DNA of 64,000 nt from Gemmatimonadaceae bacterium. Lineage in GTDB: Bacteria; Gemmatimonadota; Gemmatimonadetes; Gemmatimonadales; Gemmatimonadaceae. Positions 27,221 through 36,141 of this stretch are shown in pieces (position 1 is the stretch's first letter; each line of letters begins with the position of its first letter). The stretch covers positions 1-64,000 of the forward strand of contig JANYHT010000044.1 of the NCBI GenBank assembly GCA_025358925.1. Reading direction: 5' to 3'. The translations under genes and the position numbers were made by a program. The notes beneath the pieces are model-generated. The model made no database searches. It was not told the DNA's origin and saw nothing but the letters and a program-made list of their open reading frames with translations.

Positions 27221-27985
27221 ATGCCACTTTCGGACCGTATCCCGGCTGATGCGGCGGGCAGCACGGAAGCGCGTGCGGCGGGTGCGTTGACGCAGTCGTT
27301 TGACATTGTTGGCGCGCGCTTCGCCGAACGTGTACGAGAGGTGCGGGAGCGCATTGCCCAGGCAGTCGCTCGCGGAGGGATCGGTCAAGCTGTCACGCTC
27401 GTCGCCGTTACCAAAACGCACGGTCCCGAGGCGGTGGAAGCCGCATGGGCCGCAGGCATCGCGGACGTTGGTGAGAACCGCGTGCAGGAGGCCGAATCCA
27501 AAATGTCTCGCGTGCAGGTACCGGTGCGGTGGCATTTAATCGGTCATCTGCAGCGCAACAAAGCGAAGGCTGCAACGCAATTTTCACTTGTGCATGGTGT
27601 GGATAGCCTGCGTCTTGCGGAGGCGCTCAATGCGGCGTCGGGCGAGAGAGGCGTCGTGCTCGATGTGCTGGTCCAGGTCAACGTGAGTGGCGAAACCAGT
27701 AAAAGCGGCTTTGCAACGACCGACATCTCAGTGGTCGCCGCAGCGCTGCATCACTTCACACATTTGCGTGTGTGCGGCGCAATGACGATGGCGCCGTACG
27801 ACGCTGCTGAGCCCGTATTACGGCAAGTCTTCGCGGACACGCGACGTGTGCGTGATGACTTGCGGGTCGCCGGACATCCAGCGGCGTTCCTCAGTATGGG
27901 GATGTCTGGTGACTTCGAGATTGCAGTAGAAGAGGGCGCAACGCATGTGCGCCTAGGTAGCATCCTGTTTGGTTCGCGTCCGTAG
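27221..27985 (+). CDS. yggS: YggS/PLPBP-family pyridoxal phosphate homeostasis protein
   Basis: PLP-binding protein without known catalytic activity that buffers vitamin B6 and affects amino-acid pools. 254 residues. The PLP lysine is in LVAVTKTHG; GENRVQEAESKM, WHLIGHLQRNKA, VNVSGETSKSGF and the C-terminal LSMGMSGDFEIAVEEGAT and RLGSILFG motifs are all characteristic. The first 25 residues extend beyond the usual start; an internal start cannot be excluded. It is 11 bases downstream of the DUF2723 gene, and in many bacteria it lies next to cell-division genes, as it does to divIVA here. Confidence 0.95.
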   Translation: MPLSDRIPADAAGSTEARAAGALTQSFDIVGARFAERVREVRERIAQAVARGGIGQAVTLVAVTKTHGPEAVEAAWAAGIADVGENRVQEAESKMSRVQVPVRWHLIGHLQRNKAKAATQFSLVHGVDSLRLAEALNAASGERGVVLDVLVQVNVSGETSKSGFATTDISVVAAALHHFTHLRVCGAMTMAPYDAAEPVLRQVFADTRRVRDDLRVAGHPAAFLSMGMSGDFEIAVEEGATHVRLGSILFGSRP

Positions 27986-28049
27986 TGCGTGCGCGCACCG
28001 TCGTGACGTCTTTTCGATTCCTTCGCGGCGCGCAACTCCGGGAGTGTGC

Positions 28050-28625
28050 ATGACGGACGACGCCTTTCATCTTACAGCGCTCGATGTCCGGCGCTACGAC
28101 TTTGGCAACGCACTGCGTGGCTATGATCGCGCGCGTGTTGACCAGTTCCGTGATCAGGTCGCCGAGGAGCTGGAGCGACTCTCGAGGGCCAATCAGGAGC
28201 TCGACGCAAAAGCGCGGAGCTTCCACGAACAGCTGCGTGCCTTCCGTGATCGCGACAAAGCGATCAACGAGGCGCTGGTCAGTGCGCAACAGCTGCGGGG
28301 GGAAATTCGTCAACAGGCGGAACGCGAAGCGCTCTTGATCGTGCGTGAGGCACAAGCGGAAGCCGATAAGTCGCTGCAGCAGGTGCGTGAGGATGTGCGT
28401 CGTGCGGAGGAAGAATTGCAGCAGTTGTGGCGCGCGCGTCGCGCGTATCTCTCACAGTTGCGCAATCATCTCGAGCGGCAGCTCAACGAGTTGCAGGCTG
28501 CCGAGGACGAACCGGTGCCAACGTTTGGGTTAGCCCGTGAAACCCTACGTGAGACGCTGCGCGATACCCCGCGCGCCGCACCAGCGCCAACGCCTTCGTG
28601 GCTGGACGTGGTCGACGAGCTATGA
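28050..28625 (+). CDS. divIVA: DivIVA-domain protein
   Basis: 191-residue coiled-coil protein. The N-terminal LTALDVRRYDF and LRGYDRARVDQF blocks (about 7-31) match the DivIVA membrane-curvature-binding domain, followed by a long charged coiled coil (about 32-155) and a Pro-rich tail. In other bacteria DivIVA marks poles or division sites and recruits partners. ATG 28050 has a GGGAG Shine-Dalgarno. It overlaps the phosphorylase start (ATGA). Location upstream of a polarity-type GTPase cluster is notable, but a link is only inference. Confidence 0.9.
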   Translation: MTDDAFHLTALDVRRYDFGNALRGYDRARVDQFRDQVAEELERLSRANQELDAKARSFHEQLRAFRDRDKAINEALVSAQQLRGEIRQQAEREALLIVREAQAEADKSLQQVREDVRRAEEELQQLWRARRAYLSQLRNHLERQLNELQAAEDEPVPTFGLARETLRETLRDTPRAAPAPTPSWLDVVDEL

Positions 28626-29521
28626 AAGCACCAGAATCATTTCCGCAGCTGCAGTACACGCAGGAGCACAAAGCGGTTGGACTCGCGAACCCGGCACTTG
28701 GTCTGCATGCGCGAGAACGCATTGAAGCGTGCGCGCAGGCCGTCCGTTCGCGCTTCAGCAGGTCGGTCGATGCCGCCATCATTCTCGGCACGGGACTCGG
28801 CGCGTTAGCGGACGAGATGCACGTCGATACCGTGATTGACTACGGCGAGCTTCCCAATTTTCCGCTCTCCACCGTTGAATCGCACAAGGGCCGACTTTTG
28901 TGCGGCACATTGGCCGGGCGGACGGTGGTGGCAATGCAGGGGCGCTTTCATCGCTACGAGGGTTATTCTCTGCAACAGGTCACGTTTCCTGTGCGCGTGT
29001 TGCGAGCGCTGGGTGCGGAAACGTTGATCGTGAGCAACGCCTGCGGTGGTATGCATCCATTGTGGGCTCCCGGTGACCTCATGCTTATCGCTGACCATCT
29101 GAATTTGCTCGGCGACAATCCGCTGATTGGTCCGAACGATGACGCGTTAGGTCCGCGTTTTCCGGATATGTCAGAACCGTATGATGCCGGCTTGCGCACC
29201 ATCGCGCGCGCTGTTGCGGTCGCCAATGGGATTACGTTGCGCGAGGGCGTATACGCGGCTGTGCAAGGGCCCAACCTCGAAACGCGGGCGGAATATCGCT
29301 TTTTGCGTGCGGTCGGTGCTGATGTCGTCGGGATGTCTACGGTGCCTGAAGTGATCGTGGCGCGACACGGCGGTATGCGTGTACTCGGGTTATCGATTCT
29401 CACTGATCAGTGTTTGCCGGATGCACTTGAACCATCCAGTATTGCACAAATCATTGCCGTTGCGCGTGCCGCTGAACCAAAGCTTGCGGCCGTCGTGAAA
29501 GGCGTGCTCGCGCAATTGTAG
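28622..29521 (+). CDS. Purine-nucleoside phosphorylase, class I trimeric type
   Basis: Phosphorolysis of purine nucleosides to free base plus ribose-1-phosphate. 299 residues. Seen: ILGTGLGALAD, the SHKGRL phosphate-site motif, GRFHRYEGY, SNACGG, GPNLETRAEYR, and GMSTVPEVIVARH. The base-recognition segment reads SILTDQC: Asp stands where guanine/hypoxanthine-specific trimeric enzymes have Asn (SxITN), which may broaden base preference to 6-aminopurines. The ATG overlaps the divIVA stop by four bases. Salvage role fits the presence of hpt in the same window. Confidence 0.93.
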   Translation: MKAPESFPQLQYTQEHKAVGLANPALGLHARERIEACAQAVRSRFSRSVDAAIILGTGLGALADEMHVDTVIDYGELPNFPLSTVESHKGRLLCGTLAGRTVVAMQGRFHRYEGYSLQQVTFPVRVLRALGAETLIVSNACGGMHPLWAPGDLMLIADHLNLLGDNPLIGPNDDALGPRFPDMSEPYDAGLRTIARAVAVANGITLREGVYAAVQGPNLETRAEYRFLRAVGADVVGMSTVPEVIVARHGGMRVLGLSILTDQCLPDALEPSSIAQIIAVARAAEPKLAAVVKGVLAQL

Positions 29522-29556
29522 TTCATTTATCATCACGGTTGACACACACGATCCTC

Positions 29557-32500
29557 ATGACGGCACCGTTGTACCCGCTGCTCCCAGATCTTGGCGCTGA
29601 CGCTTTCGAACGCGAGCTCTTGTCGCGTTGGGATGATGAGCACCTTTTCGAGCGTGTGCAGGAACTACATAAAGATGAGAAGCCGTTTGTCTTCTATGAG
29701 GGGCCGCCCACGGCCAATGGTCGCCCCGGTATTCATCACGTGTTTGCGCGCACGATCAAAGATCTGTTTTGCCGTCATCGCGCTATGCAAGGGCATTTTG
29801 TGCCGCGCAAAGCCGGTTGGGATACGCACGGACTTCCTGTTGAGATTGAAGTCGAGAAAGAATTGCAGCGCGAAGCGGCGGCGCGTGACGGAGCGGATGC
29901 CGCGCAGATAGCGAAGCTTGGTGGTAAGCAACTGATCGAGCAGGTGGGGATCGTGGAATTTAATCGTCGGTGTCGCGAGAGCGTGTGGAAGTATCGCGGC
30001 GAATGGGAAAAGTTGTCGCAGCGGACGGCGTACTGGTTGGACTATGACAATCCGTATATCACGTACTCCAACAATTATGTCGAAAGCGTGTGGTGGGCAC
30101 TGCGCACACTGCACGGCAAAGGGTTGTTGTTTCGCGGGCATAAAATTCTGCCGTACTGCGCGCGTTGTGGTACCGCGTTGTCGAGTCACGAAGTTGCGCA
30201 GGGGTACGACGACGTCGAAGCGCCGAGTGTCTATGTTGCGCTCGATCTCCTCGATGCGCACGGGCAGCCCACATCCAGGGTCCGTCGCCGCTTGTTGGTG
30301 TGGACCACCACGCCGTGGACCTTGGTGTCGAACACCGCACTTGCCGTACATCCGGAATTGCACTACGTCGAATTGCGGAAGCAGCAGGTGCACGAATGGA
30401 CCGTCATCATGGCGGAGCCACGTGTGGCGGCGGTCCTTGGGGCGGACTGGGCGGATCGCTGGGACGTGATCGGCGCGCATCGCGGCGCTGATCTCGTTGG
30501 ACTTAAATATCAGCGACCGTTGGATTGGGTCCCGTATCCGGAAGAGGGGCGTCACGAGATCATTGTTGGTGAAGACTTCGTATCTGCGGACGATGGCAGT
30601 GGCATCGTGCACATGGCGCCTGCCTTTGGCGCGGACGATTACGCGGCAGGCCAGCGTCACGGTCTCGCGTTTATGCAGCCCGTCAACGCGCGCGGCGAAT
30701 TCACGGCCGACGTGACACAAGTCGCCGGTGTGTTTGTGAAGGACGCAGATGCGCACATTATCGACGTGCTGCGCGAACGCGATGTGTTATGGAAGGCGAG
30801 CACGTTCGTGCACTCGTATCCGCACTGCTGGCGTTGCGGTACACCGCTGTTGTACTACGCCCGCGGTTCATGGTTTATCCGCACTACTGCCGTCAAAGAC
30901 GACATGATCGCGCGCAACGCGCGCGTGAACTGGAATCCGCGCGAAGTGGGGTCCGGACGATTCGGTGAATGGCTCGTGAACAACGTGGACTGGGCGGTAT
31001 CGCGCGATCGCTACTGGGGCACACCGCTTCCGGTGTGGATCAACGATACCGATCCAACCGAAGTTGATGTGCTCGGGAGCTTCGCGGATTTGAGCGAACG
31101 CCTTGGTCGCGCGTTGCCCAGTGATTTCGATCCACACAAGCCGAATATCGATCAGTACACGTGGCCGTCGCCAACCGGCATCGGCACTATGCGACGCGTG
31201 CCCGAAGTCATCGATACGTGGTTTGACTCGGGTTCGATGCCGTTTGCACAATGGCACTATCCGTTTGAAAACGCGGACGTGGTGGCGCAGCAGTTCCCGG
31301 CCGATTACATCGCCGAAGGCGTTGACCAGACGCGCGGATGGTTCTACTCGTTGCTCGCCATTGCCACGGGTTTAGGCGATGCGCTGCCCAATAATGCGGA
31401 TGGATCGGCGGCGCCGTATCGCAACGTCGTGGTGAACGATCTCGTGCTTGACGCAAACGGGCAGAAGATGTCCAAGAGCAAAGGCAACGTCGTAAATCCG
31501 TGGGACGTGCTGGAGCGTCACGGTGCGGACGCGGTGCGATTGTTTCTCGTGGCGTCCAGTCAAGTATGGGTGCCACGTCGGTTCGACGAAAACGCCATTC
31601 GCGAAACGGCCGGCCGGTTTTTACTCACGTTTCGCAACGTGTACAACGGCATCTTCGCGCAGTACGCCAACTTTGGGTGGTCGCCAAGTGCGAGCGATCC
31701 GTTCGTGGCCGATCGTCCGGCGCTGGATCGATGGATTCTGTCTCGGTTGGCGCGCGTCGAATCTGAAGTCGATGCACACATGACCAATTTTGACGCCACC
31801 GTCGCGGCGCGGCGCGTGATGCAGTTCATGGATGATGATGTCTCGAAGTGGTACGTGCGGCTTTCGCGCGCCCGTTTTTATGACGTGGAACACGCGGACA
31901 ATCGGGCGGCGTTCGCGACATTGCATGAAGTGCTCGCGGTGACGTGTCGACTGCTGGCGCCATTTGCGCCGTTCATTTCGGACGCGGTGCACCGTGCGCT
32001 GGTCGGAACCTCTGTGCACCTGGCGTCGTACACGCGTGGGGGCATGCTGGCGGTCGATGCGGAGCTTGAGCAGGCGATGGACGACATCCGCGCGCTGGCG
32101 GGGTTAGGGCGTGCGGCACGTGACGTGGCGGCGGTGAATGTGCGCCAGCCACTACCGTTGGTGCAGTGCGTGGTGCCCGGGCATCGCCAAGGGGTGGTGG
32201 CGTTAGGCGATTTGCTCGCGTCCGAGTTAAACGTCAAACGTGTTGAATTCGTTACCTCAACCGATGCGCTCGTCTCACTCGAGGCGAAGGCCAATTTTCG
32301 CGCGCTCGGCAAGAAGTTTGGCAAGGAAACACCACTCGTTGCGGCCGCTTTTTCAGCGCTCACGGACGAGTCGTTACATGCGTTGGCGGCGGGATTGACG
32401 ATTACAATCGAAGTTGGCGGCGTCGCGCGCTTGATTGAACCGGGCGACCTGACCATCATCCGGCGCGCGTCGGGTGACGCCGTGGTTCAGGAAGACGGGG

Positions 32501-32838
32501 GCTATGGCGTTGCGTTGGATCCTACCGTGACGCCTGAACTTCGGGCCGAAGGACTAGCGCGTGAGGTGATTAGTCGCATTCAACGACTTCGCAAAGAGGC
32601 GCAGTTGGATGTGAGTGATCGGATTGCTGTCGCGGTTGCAGGCGACAGTGAGTTGCAAAGCGCGGTGGCTACACATCGGAGTCGCATCGCTGACGAAGTA
32701 CTCGCCGTGCGTTTTGTGCTTGGCGATGAACCGGGCTCGCCGTTCCATGCCAATGGACACGGCTCTATATGGACTGCGACGCAAGTGTCAGACGTCGATG
32801 GACGTGCTCTCTCAATCGCGCTCAGCAAGGAAGGTTAG
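29557..32838 (+). CDS. ileS: Isoleucyl-tRNA synthetase, type 2
   Basis: Charges tRNA-Ile; 1093 residues. HIGH-signature variant HHVF in GRPGIHHVFART (about 60-64) and KMSKS at 637-641. The CP1 editing domain spans roughly 180-400 (CARCG, WTTTPWTL, WRCGTPLLYY motifs). Overall length, the VPRRFDE segment after KMSKS and C-terminal architecture match the eukaryote-like type 2 IleRS, known from some bacteria to resist mupirocin. The ATG at 29557 is taken; a TTG six codons upstream is possible; neither has a good SD. dksA starts two bases after the stop. Confidence 0.96.
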   Translation: MTAPLYPLLPDLGADAFERELLSRWDDEHLFERVQELHKDEKPFVFYEGPPTANGRPGIHHVFARTIKDLFCRHRAMQGHFVPRKAGWDTHGLPVEIEVEKELQREAAARDGADAAQIAKLGGKQLIEQVGIVEFNRRCRESVWKYRGEWEKLSQRTAYWLDYDNPYITYSNNYVESVWWALRTLHGKGLLFRGHKILPYCARCGTALSSHEVAQGYDDVEAPSVYVALDLLDAHGQPTSRVRRRLLVWTTTPWTLVSNTALAVHPELHYVELRKQQVHEWTVIMAEPRVAAVLGADWADRWDVIGAHRGADLVGLKYQRPLDWVPYPEEGRHEIIVGEDFVSADDGSGIVHMAPAFGADDYAAGQRHGLAFMQPVNARGEFTADVTQVAGVFVKDADAHIIDVLRERDVLWKASTFVHSYPHCWRCGTPLLYYARGSWFIRTTAVKDDMIARNARVNWNPREVGSGRFGEWLVNNVDWAVSRDRYWGTPLPVWINDTDPTEVDVLGSFADLSERLGRALPSDFDPHKPNIDQYTWPSPTGIGTMRRVPEVIDTWFDSGSMPFAQWHYPFENADVVAQQFPADYIAEGVDQTRGWFYSLLAIATGLGDALPNNADGSAAPYRNVVVNDLVLDANGQKMSKSKGNVVNPWDVLERHGADAVRLFLVASSQVWVPRRFDENAIRETAGRFLLTFRNVYNGIFAQYANFGWSPSASDPFVADRPALDRWILSRLARVESEVDAHMTNFDATVAARRVMQFMDDDVSKWYVRLSRARFYDVEHADNRAAFATLHEVLAVTCRLLAPFAPFISDAVHRALVGTSVHLASYTRGGMLAVDAELEQAMDDIRALAGLGRAARDVAAVNVRQPLPLVQCVVPGHRQGVVALGDLLASELNVKRVEFVTSTDALVSLEAKANFRALGKKFGKETPLVAAAFSALTDESLHALAAGLTITIEVGGVARLIEPGDLTIIRRASGDAVVQEDGGYGVALDPTVTPELRAEGLAREVISRIQRLRKEAQLDVSDRIAVAVAGDSELQSAVATHRSRIADEVLAVRFVLGDEPGSPFHANGHGSIWTATQVSDVDGRALSIALSKEG

Positions 32839-32840
32839 CG

Positions 32841-33260
32841 ATGGCCGGATCGAACGCAGCGAAAAAACCGAAAGCGATGTCCAAGAAGTTGCTTACATAC
32901 TTTGAGAAGCGATTGCTCGAAGAGCGTCGGCGTGTGCTTAAAGAACTCGGCCACCACGGCGACACGTTTGGTCCGAACGGCGACGGCGATAACGGGGGGG
33001 CCGACGCGTATTCGTTTCACATGGCGGACCAAGGAACAGACGCAATGGAACGCGAGAAAGCATTCCTGTTTGTCTCGCAAGAAGGCCGTTTCTTATGGCA
33101 CATTGATCAAGCGCTGCGTCGCCTGTATAAGTCACCGGAAACGTTTGGCAAGTGTCATCAGTGTGGTGAAGAGATCGCGTTTGATCGACTCGATGCATTG
33201 CCGCACGCACGTTTCTGCTTCGCGTGCAAGCAACGCGAAGAAGAGGCGAAGAAGAACTGA
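32841..33260 (+). CDS. DksA/TraR-family zinc-finger transcription regulator
   Basis: 139 residues. A coiled-coil N-terminal region leads to a C4 zinc finger CHQCGEEI...FCFAC near the C-terminus, the DksA/TraR hallmark; the ADQGTDAMEREK segment fits the acidic tip of the coiled coil. Known family members bind the RNA polymerase secondary channel, often with ppGpp. The ATG at 32841 has an AAGGAAGG Shine-Dalgarno overlapping the ileS stop. Placed between ileS and lspA as in several other phyla. Confidence 0.9.
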   Translation: MAGSNAAKKPKAMSKKLLTYFEKRLLEERRRVLKELGHHGDTFGPNGDGDNGGADAYSFHMADQGTDAMEREKAFLFVSQEGRFLWHIDQALRRLYKSPETFGKCHQCGEEIAFDRLDALPHARFCFACKQREEEAKKN

Positions 33261-33262
33261 TC

Positions 33263-33772
33263 GTGAAGGCTCTTGTCTCGTGGCCCGTGCTGATCGTGAT
33301 TGTGCTGCTTGATCGGCTCACGAAGGTGTTGGCTGTTTCGTTATTGCCGCCCTCGGGCATGCCGCATAACGTCATCGGCGAAGGCGTGCGGTTTGCGCTG
33401 GTTTACAATCCGGGTGCGGCCTTCGGATTGTACCTCGGCGGGTATTCGCGTTGGATTTTTATGGCGCTCACCCTCGGTGCGCTTGTCATTTTGTGGCGGT
33501 TATTTAAACAGACGTCGCGCGATGATATCTGGCGCGTGTTTGCGATTTCGTTGGTGGCTGCTGGCGCGATTGGCAACCTCATTGATCGCGTGCAGACTGA
33601 ACTCGGCGTCGTGGATTTTATCGATGTCGGCGTTGGCGTGCATCGTTGGCCAACGTTTAATGTGGCAGACATGGCCGTGAGCACCGGCGCCTTTTTACTA
33701 GCGTGGGTGCTGTGGGGTGACGAGCGCCGACAGCCACTGTCGACGGTCCCAACGGAGAGTCACGATGAGTAG
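33263..33772 (+). CDS. lspA: Lipoprotein signal peptidase, first copy
   Basis: Aspartic protease cleaving prolipoproteins at the lipobox Cys in the inner membrane. 169 residues from a GTG two bases after dksA. Four hydrophobic segments. Conserved motifs: YNPGAAFG, GNLIDR and FNVADM, giving the two catalytic Asp. It overlaps the second lspA by eight bases. Substrates in view include the DUF4403 lipoprotein. Confidence 0.94.
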   Translation: MKALVSWPVLIVIVLLDRLTKVLAVSLLPPSGMPHNVIGEGVRFALVYNPGAAFGLYLGGYSRWIFMALTLGALVILWRLFKQTSRDDIWRVFAISLVAAGAIGNLIDRVQTELGVVDFIDVGVGVHRWPTFNVADMAVSTGAFLLAWVLWGDERRQPLSTVPTESHDE

Positions 33773-34301
33773 TGTGATGTCGTCGTCCCAATATGCGTCA
33801 GAACCGAAAGCGCGCACGCCGTCAGCCACCGTTCCGTTTTGGTTGATCGTCATTGCCGTTACCGTGCTTGATTTTGTCACCAAAGCCTTCGCCGTGGAGC
33901 GTCTGGCGCCGCGGCATATCCCTCATCGTGTACTCGGCGACTTCGTACGGTTCACGTTGGCGTACAACCCCGGCGCGGCTTTCGGCATGCACCTTGGGTC
34001 CGCGTCACGATGGATTTTTTCCGTTCTGAGTGTGGTGATTGTCGTTGTGCTCTTGCGATCTACCGCTGAGCTCACGCGTCTGTCGAAACTCGCAGCCGTT
34101 GGTGTACCAATCGTGATCGGCGGAGCCGTGGGCAATCTGTTGGATCGCATCCGTTTGCGTGAAGGCGTGGTGGATTTCATTGATGTCGGGATAGGCGACG
34201 TTCGCTTCTGGACGTTCAACGTGGCCGACAGTGCGGTGACGGTTGGTGCAGTGTGTCTCATTTTGGCGCTCTGGAGCCAAGAACGTGAGCAACGAACGTG
34301 A
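33765..34301 (+). CDS. lspA: Lipoprotein signal peptidase, second copy
   Basis: Tandem paralogue of the preceding gene, 178 residues, with an extended N-terminus of about 20 Ser/Ala-rich residues before the first helix. All catalytic motifs are kept: YNPGAAFG, GNLLDR and FNVADS. ATG 33765 has an ACGGAGAG Shine-Dalgarno. Two intact copies side by side suggest divided substrates or conditions; neither shows decay. The stop overlaps the rluD start (GTGA). Confidence 0.93.
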   Translation: MSSVMSSSQYASEPKARTPSATVPFWLIVIAVTVLDFVTKAFAVERLAPRHIPHRVLGDFVRFTLAYNPGAAFGMHLGSASRWIFSVLSVVIVVVLLRSTAELTRLSKLAAVGVPIVIGGAVGNLLDRIRLREGVVDFIDVGIGDVRFWTFNVADSAVTVGAVCLILALWSQEREQRT

Positions 34302-35323
34302 CTGATGCCGTCGCAACGACTGTTGAATTTGACGTCGCCGAAGCTGTGGGAGAACGACTCGATTTAATGGTCGCGCGACACTGCGAAACGTCGCGTACCC
34401 AGGCCGCGACACTGATCGCCAACACGCACGTCACCGTCAACGGCAAGCACCAGAAAGCCTCGTATCGCGGTGAGTCAGGTGATCACGTGCAGGTGATCAT
34501 TCCGCCGCCGCCGGGACGGGACATTGAGCCGGAACAGATTCCGCTCAGCATCGTGTACGAAGATGAGTCGCTCGTCGTGATCGATAAACCTGCTGGCATG
34601 GTGGTGCATCCGGCGCCCGGCAATTGGTCCGGCACGTTGGTGAACGCGCTTATGGGTCGCGGTGAACCGCTGGCTGATGGTGGTGGCAATGATCGACCGG
34701 GGTTGGTGCATCGTCTCGACAAAGAAACTTCCGGGCTGCTCATTGTTGCGAAGACCGACTCAGCGCACCGTACCCTGAGTGCGGCACTCAGCGCGCGTCG
34801 TATTGTCCGACGGTATGCATTACTCAGCTGGGGTCACCTGAAAGAAGAAATATTGAAAGTGGACAAGCCCATTGATCGCGATCCAAAGGATCGGACGCGT
34901 ATGGCCATTGTGCAAACGGGTAAGTCGGCGCGTACCGACTTTATGCGCCTTGCGCGGTTCGATGCCGTCGACCTGTTGCGCGCGCACTTGCACACCGGCC
35001 GCACCCATCAAATCCGCGTGCACTTGAATTCTGTGGGGCATCCGGTAGTAGGTGACGATACTTATGGAGGGGGCGGAGGACGGCGGCTCGCGGCGTTGCC
35101 GCCGAAGCGGTTCTTCCTGCATGCAGCTTGGTTGCGCTTTCGTCATCCGGTGACGGGCGAACAGCTAGACCTGCGAGCCCCCTTGCCCGCCGACCTGCGA
35201 ATTTCGATCGCAGCACTCGGTGGCATGCCGGAACTCGCCACCCAGGAAGATCCGCTCCATGTCTTCGGTTTCTATAACTACGACGAAACTCCCAAACCCG
35301 ACGTCGTCGACACAGACGACTAG
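34298..35323 (+). CDS. rluD: RluD-family 23S rRNA pseudouridine synthase
   Basis: Isomerises uridines in rRNA (RluD targets helix 69 in known species). 341 residues: an N-terminal S4 RNA-binding domain (GERLDLMVARHCETSRTQA, about 18-60), then the catalytic domain with HRLDKETSGLL, whose Asp is the nucleophile, and the HTGRTHQIRVHL motif. GTG start overlaps lspA by four bases. The last 65 bases overlap the start of cheW in another frame, so the signalling operon begins inside this gene. Confidence 0.93.
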   Translation: MTDAVATTVEFDVAEAVGERLDLMVARHCETSRTQAATLIANTHVTVNGKHQKASYRGESGDHVQVIIPPPPGRDIEPEQIPLSIVYEDESLVVIDKPAGMVVHPAPGNWSGTLVNALMGRGEPLADGGGNDRPGLVHRLDKETSGLLIVAKTDSAHRTLSAALSARRIVRRYALLSWGHLKEEILKVDKPIDRDPKDRTRMAIVQTGKSARTDFMRLARFDAVDLLRAHLHTGRTHQIRVHLNSVGHPVVGDDTYGGGGGRRLAALPPKRFFLHAAWLRFRHPVTGEQLDLRAPLPADLRISIAALGGMPELATQEDPLHVFGFYNYDETPKPDVVDTDD

Positions 35324-35753
35324 TGCGTCGCAGTTCGACGAGGATGACGAGCAACAGCCGCGTATCCTCGTCGTCAGCGTCGGGACTGTGCAGTATGGAA
35401 TTCCAGTGGCTCAAGTGCGTGAAGTCGTCCGCCCGGAGCGCATCACGCGCGTGCCTGGTGCGCCTGCCACGGTTCGTGGGATCGTTAATGTGCGGGGCGC
35501 CATCGTCACGGTGCTGGACCTCGCGGCGCTCTTGTCAAGAGAGCGTGCCGTCACGGCAGGGTCGGTCGTCCTCCTTGAACACGGCACCCGATTTATCGGA
35601 CTCGCCGTAGACACGGTGCGGGATGTTCAAGTTGTGGACCTCGCACGCCACACCGCGTCGGAATTGTCGACGCATGGCGACGTGGTCGTGCCACTGGATG
35701 CCGCCGCCCTGTGCGCGCAGCACCTGCTCTCTTCCGAGGAGATGGGACCGTGA
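35259..35753 (+). CDS. cheW: CheW-type coupling protein, first copy
   Basis: Adaptor linking chemoreceptors to CheA. 164 residues: about 30 disordered Ser/Thr/Asp-rich residues then a CheW beta-barrel domain (ILVVSVGTVQYGIPV, RVPGAPATVRGIVNVRG and IVTVLDLAALL are typical). The ATG at 35259, nine bases after GGAAG, is the only in-frame start before the domain, giving a 65-base overlap with rluD. Starts the chemosensory operon; its stop overlaps cheY by GTGA. Confidence 0.9.
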   Translation: MSSVSITTTKLPNPTSSTQTTSASQFDEDDEQQPRILVVSVGTVQYGIPVAQVREVVRPERITRVPGAPATVRGIVNVRGAIVTVLDLAALLSRERAVTAGSVVLLEHGTRFIGLAVDTVRDVQVVDLARHTASELSTHGDVVVPLDAAALCAQHLLSSEEMGP

Positions 35754-36115
35754 GCCGAACAGTTTTGATATGCGACGATGCGTTGTTCATGCGCACGATG
35801 GTTGGAGACATTCTGCAGCAAGCCGGCTTTGAAGTGGTCGGTGAAGCGGAAACCGGCGTGCAAGCCGTAGAGAAGTACCGCTTGCTGCGACCAGATCTCG
35901 TCACGATGGACATCGTGATGCCGGACATGGGCGGTATTGATGCGGTGCGGGAAATCACCAAATCCGATCCGTCCGCGCGCATCCTGATGTGTAGTGCAAT
36001 GGGTCAACAGGCGCTGGTGGTCGAAGCCATTCAGGCAGGCGCGAAAGATTTCGTCGTCAAGCCGTTTCAGCCGAGTCGCGTGTTGGAAGCAGTAAATCGC
36101 GTGCTGGCGGCGTAG
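35750..36115 (+). CDS. cheY: CheY-type single-domain response regulator
   Basis: 121-residue receiver domain. Acidic pair D9-D10, phospho-acceptor D54 in TMDIVMPD, S82 in CSAMG and K104 in VKPFQP complete the phosphorylation site. There is no output domain, so it should act as diffusible CheY for CheA, either on a motor or on a partner in this operon. Starts at GTG 35750; cheA starts 26 bases downstream. Confidence 0.94.
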   Translation: MSRTVLICDDALFMRTMVGDILQQAGFEVVGEAETGVQAVEKYRLLRPDLVTMDIVMPDMGGIDAVREITKSDPSARILMCSAMGQQALVVEAIQAGAKDFVVKPFQPSRVLEAVNRVLAA

Positions 36116-36141
36116 CTCGCGCGACCGCGCGCCTCGCGCTC

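Noticed and set aside
29665-30756. 363-codon open frame antisense to ileS
   Set aside because: No domain, and entirely under the IleRS catalytic and editing domains.
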